Assembly: GCF_002959965.1 (NCBI RefSeq)
Contig: NZ_PREV01000027.1
Coordinates: 1,054,001 to 1,118,000 of the forward strand
Length of the DNA: 64,000 nt
Source: Microbulbifer pacificus
GTDB lineage: Bacteria > Pseudomonadota > Gammaproteobacteria > Pseudomonadales > Cellvibrionaceae
Direction of reading: 5' to 3'
The notes under the pieces were generated by a model. It saw nothing but the letters and a program-made list of their open reading frames with translations. It was not told where the DNA came from and searched no databases. How positions within the stretch are numbered: position 1 is the stretch's first letter; each line of letters starts with the position of its first letter. The position numbers were made by a program, and so were the translations under genes. Positions 37,232 through 47,990 of the stretch are shown here, in pieces.

Positions 37232-38239
37232 ATGCCGTTCAAACGTATTCTTGTGCCATTGGACAGCTCTTCACTTGCCGAAGAAGCCATCGCTCACGCC
37301 GTTGCCGTTGCCCGCGACACGGCGGCCGAGATTCATCTCCTTCACGTACAGAAATCTCCCTCCCGAACCGATGATCACTGCGCCGACCCGGTTGACTGGC
37401 GGCTGCGTCGCGCGGAATTGCGTAGTTACATGAACCGGCTGTCTCAAAACATCAGCAATACCGGTCACGGTGCGGATGGCAGAGAAATCACGATAACCCA
37501 GGCCATAGTGGAGGGCCGTCCGGCCGAGCAGATCGTCGAATACTGCGAGCACCATGATATCGACCTGATTGTTCTCACGGCCTACGGCAAGGGTGGTGTC
37601 AGTCGGTTTGATTTCGGCAGCACCGCGCACAAGGTACTCAGTGCTGCCGGTCGTTCCTGCCTGATTGTTCGCCCCGGGCAGGCGCCAGTCGGCGCGGATA
37701 CGTCGTATCGAAAAGTTCTCGTCTCGATGGATGGTTCACCACGCTCCGAGTGGGTCGCCTGTCAGGTGGCATCGCTGATGCGCGGGCAGAAAGCGGAAAT
37801 CCTGCTACTGCAGGTGATCGCGATTCCGGAAATGCCACGACGTATGCCGATTACCCGGGAAGAACACGCTACACGGGAGAAGTTTGTTGAATGCAACCGG
37901 CGGGCTGGCGAGGCGTATCTGGAGGAAATCGCCCGACAACTTCAAAACGGCATCAAGGTGCATTCCAGACTGCTGGTGGCCCAGAACGTAGCTGAGTGCG
38001 TTTACGCAACGGCTGCGGAAGAGGGGGCCGATCTGATTGCGATCAGCGCTCACGATTGGCAGACCGGCGGTCAGCAGGGTACCGGCGCTATCTGTCAGAC
38101 GGTCCTGTGCCGCAGTGCGCGCCCGGTTCTGGTATTTCAGGATCTTCCGGAATCGCAATTACAGTCACTGCGGTCCGGCGCCGACGTTTTTAAAATCAAA
38201 AATTCCATTAATGACCACAACAGTACTGCTCACCAATGA
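37232..38239 (+). CDS. Tandem universal stress protein (two UspA domains)
   Basis: A 335-residue cytoplasmic protein with two UspA folds: ~1-150 (FKRILVPLDSSSLAEEAIAHAV ... LIVLTAYGKGGVSRFDFGSTAHKVL ... CLIVRPG) and ~160-305 (YRKVLVSMDGSPRSEW ... DLIAISAHD ... PVLVFQD). The first has the G-9x-GS nucleotide-binding pattern (YGKGGVSRFDFGS); the second is more diverged (HDWQTGGQQGTGAICQTV). Its stop overlaps the start of the cyclic glucan synthase (ATGA), so it is likely translated together with it. I infer a regulatory or stress-sensing role for envelope glucan synthesis. Confidence 0.93.
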   Translation: MPFKRILVPLDSSSLAEEAIAHAVAVARDTAAEIHLLHVQKSPSRTDDHCADPVDWRLRRAELRSYMNRLSQNISNTGHGADGREITITQAIVEGRPAEQIVEYCEHHDIDLIVLTAYGKGGVSRFDFGSTAHKVLSAAGRSCLIVRPGQAPVGADTSYRKVLVSMDGSPRSEWVACQVASLMRGQKAEILLLQVIAIPEMPRRMPITREEHATREKFVECNRRAGEAYLEEIARQLQNGIKVHSRLLVAQNVAECVYATAAEEGADLIAISAHDWQTGGQQGTGAICQTVLCRSARPVLVFQDLPESQLQSLRSGADVFKIKNSINDHNSTAHQ

Positions 38240-41200
38240 AATTGCGTCGCGGAAAAACCGACCAACTCGGTCGTGCGCGCAGGTTTCTTGCGCGCAGAAA
38301 ATGGCCCCGCATCGTGGCGGCCGCAAAAAATACTCCAGGTAATGTCGAACGGCCAGAGCAGCAAAGCGCGAACGACGAGCAACACCATCTCGAAGAAATC
38401 GAAGCCCTTGCCAAACGCCATCGGCATGTCGTTGACATCCATCGACACTTCCGCCTGCACACCTATCTGCGTCACCTCGAAAAGGATTTCCAGGAAATTT
38501 ACCGACGGCTGGCGGCGCGGGTGGAGTCTGGTGAAAAAGGCACTCGCGGCGAGGAGTGGTTGCTGGATAATCGCCACATTGTGCAGGAGTCACTGGCGCT
38601 TGTGCGAGAGTCCCTGCCGCGTAAGTATCTCAGGCAGCTTCCCAAAGTCGCGCGTGCAGATGGCGGAACGGACCTGCGCGCCCGTGCACTGGCGGAGGCA
38701 CTGGTGTCGGATGTGCGGCAACCGCTGGATATGGAGTCGGCCACCGGGTTGGTTGAACGTTATCAGGACACCACCATCCTCACTACGGGCGAACTCTGGG
38801 CACTACCGGCACTGTTGCGCCTGAGCCTGCTGCGAAATCTGGCGGAATTCGCCGAGGGGATATTGGGCGATATTGTCGATGGTGTTGAACCGGAAAGCCT
38901 CGGCATCGCCAGCACCATCATCAGCCTGCGGGAATTGCGCAATCACGACTGGCGGGAGTTTGTGGAATCCCTCAGCCGGGTGGAGCGAATTCTGTGTACA
39001 GATCCCGCCGGTGCCTATGACAAAATGGATTTCACCACCCGCGATCAGTATCGCGCGGTTATTCAGCAGCTTGCCCGCGGTAGTGACTCGGCGGAGCACC
39101 GCGTCGCCGCGCGGGTAATCGAGCTGTGTGATCAGGATGCCGACGAGATCCGCAAACGCCATATCGGTTACTACCTGGTGGGTGAAGGTCGCTCCAGCCT
39201 TGAGGCCGCTGTTGGTTATCGTGCGAATGTTCCGCAGCGGGTGCATGAACGTGTATTAAAACACCCCTCCCGCGTCTATTTCTCCGCCCTTGCTCTGCTG
39301 TCATCACCACCACTGCTGTTGCTGTCGGTCTATCTGTTGACCACTGGTGCTTCCGCGCTATTGACACTGTTTGTGGTGATGCTCGCCAGCGTGCCCTTGG
39401 TGGGCGTCGCCCTCGCACTTGTGAACGGTTTGATAACGCACAGTCTGCGTCCCCGCCAGCTTCCGAAAATGGATTTTGACCGCGGTATCCCCGGCGAGCT
39501 GCGCTCGGCAGTGATTACCCCGGTACTGTTTGCCGATGAGGAAGACATTGAGCGTATCCTGCAGTGCGTGGAGACCAACTATCTCAACAATGCAGATCCG
39601 AATCTGGTGTATGTGGTACTCAGTGATTTCGCCGATGCCGATAGCCAGCAGGTCTCGAGCGATGATGCGTTGCTGCAGGTGGCAAAAAAACGTATTGACG
39701 CACTCAATGCGTCATACGCAAGCGACGTGACGGAAAGTGACAGCGATGACAAAAAACGCCTGCCGTTTCTGTTTCTGCATCGTGAACGACGCTGGAACCC
39801 CGCGGAAAACTGTTGGATGGGGTGGGAGAGAAAACGCGGCAAGCTGATCGAATTCAACCGTTTGCTGAAGGGGCACGATGACCACAGCTTTACCGTCTGT
39901 TTCGGGGATCGGCAACAGCTGCAGCACATCCATTTCGTCGTCACACTGGATGCGGACAGCCAGATGCCGCCGGGAACCGCGGCACGCTTGATCGCCACCA
40001 TGGCCCATCCTCTCAACCGTGCAGTGATTGACGATAACAGTCGCCGGGTCGTCGCCGGTTACGGTTTCCTGCAGCCGCGGCTTGAGACCGATCCCGCGGG
40101 ATCGGATGAGACGCTGTTCAGCGAAATTTTCTCTGGAGACCGCAGTGTCGATCTCTACACCAACGCCGTGTCGGACGCGTATCAGGACCTGTTTGGCGAG
40201 GGCATTTTTGCCGGCAAAGGGATTTATGATCCACGGGTATTCACGCAGACCCTTGCGGGTCATCTCGCACCGAACAGTATTCTGAGTCACGATTTGCTTG
40301 AGGGAGCGATTGGCGGCGCGGCACTGATGTCCGATGCGGTGTTTTACGAGCAGTATCCGCCCAATGTATACGCGCTGTTACGGCGGGCACATCGCTGGAT
40401 CAGAGGGGACTGGCAGCTGCTACCGTGGCTGCGCAAGTGGGTTCGCCTGGAAGGCGACGAACAGGTACTGAATCCATTACCGGCGATTCAGCGCTGGAAA
40501 ATCATCGATAACCTGCGCCGCAGTATCGAAGCACCGAGCGCACTGGCCCTGTTCCTGCTGGCCTGGGGCGGTATGTTACCGGGCGGGGCATGGATGTGGA
40601 CACTGGGGCTGCTCCTGATTACCGCCTCTCCGGTGTGGATCGAAATAATGTCGCTGGTGTGGCGCAGCGCGGCGGACCCGGTTCGTGCACATCGCCACCT
40701 GCGGGCGAGCCCGGCAAACCTGTATCAACGGACACTGCACTGGCTGCTTTCACTCGCCATCCTGCCCGCGCAAGCGGTGAACTCCGTGGATGCCATCATT
40801 CGCGTCCTGTATCGCCTGGGAATTTCACGTCGGAACCTGCTGCAGTGGACATCGGCGGCCCATGTGAATCGCGCAGTCGGGGCGGGCTCGCTTGTGAGCC
40901 GCGGTTTCCGCGAGCTGTGGGTTTGCCCGCTGACGGCGGTTCTGGTGACGCTGGGACTGGTGGTGGTATCTCCCCTTGGACTGCTGGCCGCGGCACCGCT
41001 GTTGCTGGCATGGTTGTCTGTACCGGTACTGGTTACACGTGTCAGTCGGCCGCGCAAAGTAGCATCGCGACCGTTGAGCGTAGAGGAAGAGCTGGAGTTG
41101 CGGCTGTTGAGCCGGCGCACCTGGTATTTCTTCCAGCACTTCATGGGGCCGGATGATCACTGGTTGCCACCGGACAATTACCAGGAAGAACCGGTGGCGG

Positions 41201-44200
41201 TACTCGCGCGGCGTACTTCGCCTACCAATATCGGTCTCGGCCTTCTCTCCATTCTCAGTGCGTACGATTTCGGTTATCTCGATCTGACCCAGCTGCTGGC
41301 ACGACTCAGTAACAGTTTTGAGCGCATGCGCGGGCTGGAGCGATACCGTGGACATTTTCTCAACTGGTATGAAACCCGCGAATTGCATCCGCTGAATCCC
41401 CGGTATGTTTCCACCGTGGACAGTGGCAATCTCGCCGGTAGCTTCCTCACTCTTGCCGGCGGCCTGGAGGAGCTGCACACCCGTGCGATCTGTGGTCGCC
41501 AGCTGGTGCGGGGAATTGCGGATACGCTCGGAGTAGTTGCGGAAACACTGGAGTCGGCGGATAAGGATAAAATCCCCGCGGAGGTAGTGGCGCTCTGCAC
41601 GCATATAGCGGAATTGCGTCGGCGACTGGATGAGGAGGAGGGTGGAGATCACTGGTGGCAAACCATCGATGCCATTAACGAGCGCGAAATACCGCTGTTA
41701 CAGGATCGAATACTGGCATTGATCGAGGATGACGAAAACTTCAGCACAGAATCCCTTGGCCGCCTGCGTCGCTGGCTGGATGAATTGCAGCAGCAGGCGA
41801 CTGCCGCGCGGCGCTATCAGGAGCACCTGGAGCCATGGGCGCGGTTGCTGCCGCAGTGTCCCGCTCTGTGTCGGCAGCAGGACACACCATGTGGCAATGA
41901 TTTCCAGTCGCTTGTAACCATTCTGAAAAGCGAAATCAGTCTTGCATCGATGCCGCAGGCCTGCCAGGCAGCGGACATCGCGCTGGGCAGACTGGAGCGC
42001 TCTCTAACCAGCGCATTGGCGGACTCCGGAGCGGATGAAATCCTCTGGTGCAGAAATTTACGCAACGCGCTGGCTATGGCCCGTGAAAATGCAGAGCGGT
42101 TCCGCCGTGATCTGCAGCGCCTCGCCAATCGCGCCCGGCAGTGGGTGGCGGAAATGGATTTTGCCTTCCTGTACGACGCCGAGCGCCATCTTTTCCACAT
42201 CGGCTACAACATCAACGATGCTGCGCTTGATGCAAACTACTACGATCTGTTGGCTTCGGAATCCCGTTTGACCGGATTCATTGCCATCGCCAAGGGCGAT
42301 GTGCCCGCCCGCCACTGGCGTCATCTCGAGCGCCCGTTCCGCCATCTGCGACGCAAGGTCGTGCTCATGTCCTGGAGTGCGACCCTGTTTGAGTATCTGA
42401 TGCCCAGCCTGTTGATGCGCACTCCGGAGCACAGCCTGATGGGGCGGGCCTGTCGAAACGCAATCGCTGTGCACCGGGAATTTGCCGAACGTTTCGGCCT
42501 TCCCTGGGGCATTGCCGAGTCCGGATTTTATGAGTTGGATGCCCAGCTTCACTATCAATATCGCGCCTTTGGCGTACCCGGGATCGGGTTTCGTCGCGAT
42601 CTCGGTGAGCGCCTGGTTATCGCTCCCTACGCCTCTATGATGGCATTGCCATTCGGCGCCGAGCGGGTGATGGAAAATCTACGTCAGCTGCGTAATCACG
42701 GCGGTTATGGGCAATTCGGGCTGTATGAGGCCATCGACTTCGGTCGCACCTCCAAGCCGGCGCCGCGCCGGGCCCGGGTCGTGCGCTCTTACATGAGCCA
42801 CCATCAGGGCATGATTTTTCTGGCGCTGAACAATTATCTGCATGGGAATGTCATGCTGAATCGCTTCCATAGCGATACTCGTATCAGTGGGCTCACGCCG
42901 CTGTTATACGAACGCCTGCCGGTATCTCCCCCCGCGTTAAAACCCTGGAAGCGGCCTGGTGTGATGCGGAGCTTTCAGGCCGATATGGTGCTCGACACCT
43001 GGACCGCCACACCGGCGCGAGCGCTTCCTCAATACAACCTGCTTTCCAACGGCCACTATTCCCTGATACTGGCGGCGGACGGCTCCAGCGGCAGTTACTG
43101 GAACAACATTGCCTTGACGCGCTGGCTGCCGGACCCCACCAGACATTCTTCAGGTCGGGTTTGCTATGTGCGGGATCTCGACAGCGGAGAATTGTTCTCC
43201 GTAGGACACTCGCCTTGTGGTGGCGATAGCAGCCGTTGCACCGGGATTTTTTCTCCTCAGAGTGTCGAGTTTCAACGCCGGGAAGTGGAGCTGTTTTGCC
43301 GTCTGCATATTGCGCTCAGTTCCCAGCACGACATTGAAGCGCGCCGCCTGATCATCAGAAACGAATCCGATCGTGAGCGGCACCTGTTGCTCGCGGATTA
43401 CGCGGAAGTAGTCCTGGCGCCGGAGCGTGAGGACCAGAGGCACCAGGCGTTTGCCAAGCTGTTTGTCGAGAGCCAGTACCTGCCGGATGAGCAGGTGATG
43501 CTCTACCGTCGTCGCCCGCGGGGAGACCACGAGAAGCCGGTGTACCTGGCGGCGTGTGTACTGGTGCAATCCGATACGCCGTACAGGCTCGGGTGGGAAA
43601 CCGATCGCACCAACTTCCTTGGCCGCGGCGGTTCCACCGCTCATCCCAAGGCCATGTGGGAAGGGCTGGCGGGCTTTACGGGCGCCACCGGAGCGGTTCT
43701 CGACCCGGTCATTGCCGCCGCCCAGCAAGTCACTATTCCGCCGCAGTCGGAAATTGAGGTGGTCTATCTGACCGGTGTCAGTAAATCCCGCACGGAACTG
43801 CTGTCCGCGCTTCGCGCCTACCGCTCCTGGTCCAAGGCCCGCTGGATATTCGACCTGGCGCGGATGCAGTCGGAACAGGAGCTTCGCAATCTGCATATTC
43901 CCGCGGGCAACTTGCGATGGATCGCGGACCTGCTGTCCGCTGTGCTGGCGCCCGTGGCGAGCCTGCGTGCACCGTCGCGAATTCTCGCGCGCAGCCGGCA
44001 TATCCAGTCCGGGCTTTGGAGCCGTGGCATTTCCGGTGACAATCCAATCCTGCTGGTACATATCCGCAGCGAGCAGGAGGTGGAGTTCGCCGAGCCGATT
44101 CTGCAGGCGCATACCTACTGGTGCGGGCGCGGTCTCACTATTGATCTGGTGATCCTCGATGAGGACTCCGCGGGTTATGAGCAGGAAACCCGCGATCGTC

Positions 44201-46905
44201 TCAACGAAATGATCGTCGATATTCGCGGGCGCACGCTGCGTAAACTTTCCGGGGCCGTGGTGATGGTTCCCGGGCGGGAACTCCCCGGCGCCGAACGTAT
44301 CACGTTAATGGCGGCGGCGCGGGTCATTCTCGATTCCGCGGCCGGCTCGATTCCCGCTCAGATCGACAGGGGCATTGCCGCGCTGCGCTCACAACAGCAC
44401 CGGATGCCACCGTTCGTACCCGTGCCGCCCGCGGACAGCAGGGTACTGCCGACACCAGCGCTAGAGCGCCCACAGGATCTGTTGTTCGATAACGGTCTCG
44501 GTGGTTTCTCCGCGGATGGCCGCGAATATGTGATGCATCTTGAGGCGGGGCAGCGCCCGCCGGCGCCCTGGGTTAACGTTATCGCCAACCCGGATTTCGG
44601 CTGCCTGGTGTCGGAGGGGGGGTCCATTTGTACCTGGAGCGGAAACAGTGGCGAGCATCGTCTGACCGCATGGAACAACGATCCGGTGCGCGACCCCAGT
44701 GGCGAGGTGTTGTACCTGCGCGACGAAGAGACCGCGGAAGTGTGGACGCCGACACCGGCGCCGCGACCGGCACCCGGCCCGTATCAGGTCCATCACGGTG
44801 CGGGGTATACGGAGTTTTGCAATAACAGCCACGGGCTCCGACAGTCGCTGCGGGTTTATGTCGACCGCAGGGCACCGGTAAAAATATGCCGTCTGACCCT
44901 GAGCAACTGCTGGGACAGGCCGCGACGTCTTACCGCGACCTACTATGCAGAGTGGGTACAGGGGTTGGTACGGGCCAACAGCTGGCAGCATATCGTCAGC
45001 GAATTCGAGTCCGACAGCTGTGCGCTACTTGCACGCAATGCCTTCGTGCCGAATGCCAAACCGGGGGTGGCCTTCCTGACTGCCAGTAAATCCCCCCATG
45101 GATTGACTACGGATCGCCACGAATTTATCGGCTCTGGCACAGGCCTGGAAGCCCCCGAGGCTCTGTTCCGGATCGGTCTCTCCGGGCGCGTACAGTGCGG
45201 TGGTGACCCCTGTGCCGCCTATCAGGTGCACGTCGATCTCGCCGCGGGTGAAACCAAACAGGTGTATTTCGTTATGGGGGAGGGCTCGGACCGCGCCACG
45301 GCCCTTGCGCTGGCGAAGGAGTTCCGTCATCCGGAGCGTGCGGAAGCCTCGCGCAGGGAGAGCGAACAATTCTGGGAAGACTATCTCGGTGCCGTACAGG
45401 TAGAGGTCCCGGACAAGGCTACCGAGATTATGGTCAACCGTTGGCTGCCCTACCAGACACTGGCCTGCCGGCTTTGGGGGCGCAGCGGTTTTTACCAGTC
45501 CAGCGGCGCCTTCGGCTTCCGCGACCAGCTGCAGGATGTGCAGGCGCTGTTGTGGACGCACCCCGAATGGACCCGTGAACATATTCTGCGCTCGGCAACG
45601 CGCCAGTTTCAGGACGGTGACGTACTGCACTGGTGGCATGAAAACCCCCTGCGAGGTGTGCGCACCCGGTGCTCCGACGATCTGTTATGGCTGCCCTTCG
45701 TTACCGCCCAATATATTCGTACCACCGGTGACTACAGTATTCTCGACGAGACGGTTTCCTATCTGCACGGCGCACCACTGCAGAAAGACGAGCACGAGCG
45801 CTACGCGGAGTTTGAAACCAGCGAGGAATCCGGTTCGCTCTACGAACACTGCTGTCGGGCGATCGAGAGAGCAAGTGCCGTAGGCCCACACGGCTTACCG
45901 GTGATCGGCAACGGTGACTGGAACGACGGCTTTAACCGCATCAGTACCACTGGCCGCGGCGAAAGTGTTTGGATGGGCTGGTTTCTACTGCGGGTATGCC
46001 GTGAGATGGCGCCACTGTGCGAATACATCGGCGATACCGGACTTGCCGAACACTACCGAGCACTGGGTGAGAACTTTCGCCTTCAGGTGGAGGAAAGTGG
46101 CTGGGACGGCGCCTGGTATCGCCGCGCCTATTATGACGATGGCACACCTGTCGGATCGAAGGACAGCGACGAGTGCAACATTGACCTGATTGCGCAGACC
46201 TGGTCGGTGCTCTCCCAGGAGTCGCCGACGGAGCGGGCAAAACAGGCCATGCACTCGGCTTATGAACATCTGGTGCAGGAGGATGCCCGCCAGATTCTGC
46301 TGTTGAAACCCGCCTTTGATAAAACCAAGAAAGATCCCGGGTATATCAAAGGATATCCCCCCGGTATCCGGGAAAACGGAGGCCAGTACACCCACGCGGC
46401 AACCTGGTCGGTCTGGGCCAGTGCCGGCCTCAATCATTGCGAGCGCGCGCATCACCTGTTCAGCCTGATCAATCCGGTCACACATACCAGCAGCGCCGAG
46501 GGCGTTGCCCGCTATAAAACCGAACCCTATGTGCTGGCCGGTGATGTCTATGGTGTGGCACCCCATATAGGGCGGGGAGGCTGGACCTGGTATTCCGGAG
46601 CATCCGGCTGGCTATATCGCGGCGCGCTGGAGGCGCTGCTCGGGTTGAGAATTTATGGTGGCAACCGGCTGGAGATCAAACCCTGCCTGCCAGACGCCTG
46701 GGACGTATATCGGGTGTCGCTGCGCCACCGCAGTAGCCGCTATGAGATTGAAGTCAGGAACTGCGGTGGTCTCGACCGACATAGCGCGGAAATGCGCTTG
46801 AATGGTCGGGTCATTGAGGGTGATCAGATTCCGTTAACCGATGATGGCAACACGCACCGGGTCGTGGTTACCTATGCGCGCACACCGGTGGTCTCCACGG
46901 AGTAA
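38236..46905 (+). CDS. Cyclic beta-glucan synthase (GT84 plus GH94-type, NdvB/Cgs-like)
   Basis: A 2889-residue inner-membrane enzyme that makes periplasmic cyclic beta-1,2-glucan in the rhizobial NdvB/Cgs family, acting in osmotic adaptation. Membrane segments lie near residues ~346-400, ~765-810 and ~896-935. The glycosyltransferase domain between the first two has DAD at 572-574 and RRAHRW at 716-721. A glucoamylase-like middle region follows (LGERLVIAPYASMMALPFGA; SYMSHHQGMIFLALN). The C-terminal phosphorylase-like GH94 region begins near GGFSADGREYVMHL and carries GNGDWNDG at 2558-2565, the family's catalytic Asp motif. All three modules look intact. Length matches Cgs (~2800). Start overlaps the usp stop by 4 bp. 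Confidence 0.93.
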   Translation: MKLRRGKTDQLGRARRFLARRKWPRIVAAAKNTPGNVERPEQQSANDEQHHLEEIEALAKRHRHVVDIHRHFRLHTYLRHLEKDFQEIYRRLAARVESGEKGTRGEEWLLDNRHIVQESLALVRESLPRKYLRQLPKVARADGGTDLRARALAEALVSDVRQPLDMESATGLVERYQDTTILTTGELWALPALLRLSLLRNLAEFAEGILGDIVDGVEPESLGIASTIISLRELRNHDWREFVESLSRVERILCTDPAGAYDKMDFTTRDQYRAVIQQLARGSDSAEHRVAARVIELCDQDADEIRKRHIGYYLVGEGRSSLEAAVGYRANVPQRVHERVLKHPSRVYFSALALLSSPPLLLLSVYLLTTGASALLTLFVVMLASVPLVGVALALVNGLITHSLRPRQLPKMDFDRGIPGELRSAVITPVLFADEEDIERILQCVETNYLNNADPNLVYVVLSDFADADSQQVSSDDALLQVAKKRIDALNASYASDVTESDSDDKKRLPFLFLHRERRWNPAENCWMGWERKRGKLIEFNRLLKGHDDHSFTVCFGDRQQLQHIHFVVTLDADSQMPPGTAARLIATMAHPLNRAVIDDNSRRVVAGYGFLQPRLETDPAGSDETLFSEIFSGDRSVDLYTNAVSDAYQDLFGEGIFAGKGIYDPRVFTQTLAGHLAPNSILSHDLLEGAIGGAALMSDAVFYEQYPPNVYALLRRAHRWIRGDWQLLPWLRKWVRLEGDEQVLNPLPAIQRWKIIDNLRRSIEAPSALALFLLAWGGMLPGGAWMWTLGLLLITASPVWIEIMSLVWRSAADPVRAHRHLRASPANLYQRTLHWLLSLAILPAQAVNSVDAIIRVLYRLGISRRNLLQWTSAAHVNRAVGAGSLVSRGFRELWVCPLTAVLVTLGLVVVSPLGLLAAAPLLLAWLSVPVLVTRVSRPRKVASRPLSVEEELELRLLSRRTWYFFQHFMGPDDHWLPPDNYQEEPVAVLARRTSPTNIGLGLLSILSAYDFGYLDLTQLLARLSNSFERMRGLERYRGHFLNWYETRELHPLNPRYVSTVDSGNLAGSFLTLAGGLEELHTRAICGRQLVRGIADTLGVVAETLESADKDKIPAEVVALCTHIAELRRRLDEEEGGDHWWQTIDAINEREIPLLQDRILALIEDDENFSTESLGRLRRWLDELQQQATAARRYQEHLEPWARLLPQCPALCRQQDTPCGNDFQSLVTILKSEISLASMPQACQAADIALGRLERSLTSALADSGADEILWCRNLRNALAMARENAERFRRDLQRLANRARQWVAEMDFAFLYDAERHLFHIGYNINDAALDANYYDLLASESRLTGFIAIAKGDVPARHWRHLERPFRHLRRKVVLMSWSATLFEYLMPSLLMRTPEHSLMGRACRNAIAVHREFAERFGLPWGIAESGFYELDAQLHYQYRAFGVPGIGFRRDLGERLVIAPYASMMALPFGAERVMENLRQLRNHGGYGQFGLYEAIDFGRTSKPAPRRARVVRSYMSHHQGMIFLALNNYLHGNVMLNRFHSDTRISGLTPLLYERLPVSPPALKPWKRPGVMRSFQADMVLDTWTATPARALPQYNLLSNGHYSLILAADGSSGSYWNNIALTRWLPDPTRHSSGRVCYVRDLDSGELFSVGHSPCGGDSSRCTGIFSPQSVEFQRREVELFCRLHIALSSQHDIEARRLIIRNESDRERHLLLADYAEVVLAPEREDQRHQAFAKLFVESQYLPDEQVMLYRRRPRGDHEKPVYLAACVLVQSDTPYRLGWETDRTNFLGRGGSTAHPKAMWEGLAGFTGATGAVLDPVIAAAQQVTIPPQSEIEVVYLTGVSKSRTELLSALRAYRSWSKARWIFDLARMQSEQELRNLHIPAGNLRWIADLLSAVLAPVASLRAPSRILARSRHIQSGLWSRGISGDNPILLVHIRSEQEVEFAEPILQAHTYWCGRGLTIDLVILDEDSAGYEQETRDRLNEMIVDIRGRTLRKLSGAVVMVPGRELPGAERITLMAAARVILDSAAGSIPAQIDRGIAALRSQQHRMPPFVPVPPADSRVLPTPALERPQDLLFDNGLGGFSADGREYVMHLEAGQRPPAPWVNVIANPDFGCLVSEGGSICTWSGNSGEHRLTAWNNDPVRDPSGEVLYLRDEETAEVWTPTPAPRPAPGPYQVHHGAGYTEFCNNSHGLRQSLRVYVDRRAPVKICRLTLSNCWDRPRRLTATYYAEWVQGLVRANSWQHIVSEFESDSCALLARNAFVPNAKPGVAFLTASKSPHGLTTDRHEFIGSGTGLEAPEALFRIGLSGRVQCGGDPCAAYQVHVDLAAGETKQVYFVMGEGSDRATALALAKEFRHPERAEASRRESEQFWEDYLGAVQVEVPDKATEIMVNRWLPYQTLACRLWGRSGFYQSSGAFGFRDQLQDVQALLWTHPEWTREHILRSATRQFQDGDVLHWWHENPLRGVRTRCSDDLLWLPFVTAQYIRTTGDYSILDETVSYLHGAPLQKDEHERYAEFETSEESGSLYEHCCRAIERASAVGPHGLPVIGNGDWNDGFNRISTTGRGESVWMGWFLLRVCREMAPLCEYIGDTGLAEHYRALGENFRLQVEESGWDGAWYRRAYYDDGTPVGSKDSDECNIDLIAQTWSVLSQESPTERAKQAMHSAYEHLVQEDARQILLLKPAFDKTKKDPGYIKGYPPGIRENGGQYTHAATWSVWASAGLNHCERAHHLFSLINPVTHTSSAEGVARYKTEPYVLAGDVYGVAPHIGRGGWTWYSGASGWLYRGALEALLGLRIYGGNRLEIKPCLPDAWDVYRVSLRHRSSRYEIEVRNCGGLDRHSAEMRLNGRVIEGDQIPLTDDGNTHRVVVTYARTPVVSTE

Positions 46906-46929
46906 GCCGATGGAGAACATTTGACACTG

Positions 46930-47850
46930 TCAGTTCGTCTGCGGTGATACCGGCACTGCGCCGGGTATCTGGCTGCCGGTATCGCCGTACCAGAAATGGT
47001 AGAAGTCCTCGGTTACCTTCTGCTCGATTTCCGTGGCGGCTTCGCGCGGGCAGAAGAGGGTGATGGTCAGTACGTCGTGGCCGATATCGCTGGTGCGGAT
47101 CTCGATTTTCGGCTCCGTGCTGGCAAGTTCCACACCCATGCGGTTTTCAATCAGTTTGCAGTAGCGCTCCGCCACATCCTTGAAGGATTCGCAGTACTGC
47201 AGCACCCGGTCGGTAATAAACGCTTTGATGACAAACGGGTTCTGCCCCTTGCTCTCACGCACAATGGAAAACGTGTGCTCGATATAGCGGCGCATGAAAT
47301 TGAGGTTTTTTACCGGCTGGGAGAAGAACACACTGTTCGGCACATACAGCGTGGTACCGGTGTAGCCGTTGCCGAGGCCGTGGGGGTCAATCTCCAGTAG
47401 CGTGGTGCTGAGCCAGTTGTTGTCGATCACTTCCCCGAACTGGTCGCCGATGCGCACCCAGTCACCAATGGTGAACGAGCGCATGCTTGCCTGATAGATG
47501 CCGCCCACCAGACACTGCACCACATCCCGCAACGCAATCACGATTGCCACGGAGAATGCCGCAATCGACAGGGCGAAATCCCGCAGTTCCGAAACCCAGA
47601 TGGCAAATAACCCGACCACCATTACCAGGTTGCCGAAGTTATGCACCATATGAATACGGCGGCGGATATCCTGGCGCGCCCAACCGGAGTTCTTGAACAT
47701 CTGCGAGAGCAGAAATCGCGCCAGCACCACGCCCACAACCAGTAATATGCTCCAGACCAGTTGGTTGTGCAGAAGTTGGCGTAATAAATCGCTGCTCATG
47801 AACGGCTCGGTAATACGGTAATCGGGAAGGGGCGTCGCCAATCGCATCAT
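46930..47850 (-). CDS. MscS-type mechanosensitive ion channel
   Basis: A 306-residue small-conductance mechanosensitive channel for relief of hypo-osmotic shock. Membrane segments: ~20-40 (SILLVVGVVLARFLL), ~60-80 (LVMVVGLFAIWVSEL) and the pore helix ~85-115 (FALSIAAFSVAIVIALRDVVQCLVGGIYQASMRSF). The MscS beta domain follows (FTIGDWVRIGDQFGEV ... YVPNSVFFSQPVKN), then a C-terminal alpha/beta region. A TTG 5 codons upstream opens the frame; ATG 47850 has GGAG nearby and is chosen. It converges with the glucan synthase, another osmoadaptation gene. Confidence 0.94.
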   Translation of the reverse strand: MMRLATPLPDYRITEPFMSSDLLRQLLHNQLVWSILLVVGVVLARFLLSQMFKNSGWARQDIRRRIHMVHNFGNLVMVVGLFAIWVSELRDFALSIAAFSVAIVIALRDVVQCLVGGIYQASMRSFTIGDWVRIGDQFGEVIDNNWLSTTLLEIDPHGLGNGYTGTTLYVPNSVFFSQPVKNLNFMRRYIEHTFSIVRESKGQNPFVIKAFITDRVLQYCESFKDVAERYCKLIENRMGVELASTEPKIEIRTSDIGHDVLTITLFCPREAATEIEQKVTEDFYHFWYGDTGSQIPGAVPVSPQTN

Positions 47851-47990
47851 GTTCTCCGGGCACAAACGACATTCGCCGGGTTGAGAATCTGAGTATGGCG
47901 CGGTGACTGCTGGCGTGGGTTATTTCCGGCGGCAGTGTATCTGATCGGACAAAAACGGCGCAACCTCGGGGGGCGCCTGTAAGCGGAATA

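Noticed and set aside
38225..38245. Possible frameshift or fusion between the Usp gene and the glucan synthase
   Set aside because: The 4-bp ATGA overlap is a normal translational-coupling arrangement, and both proteins have full lengths.
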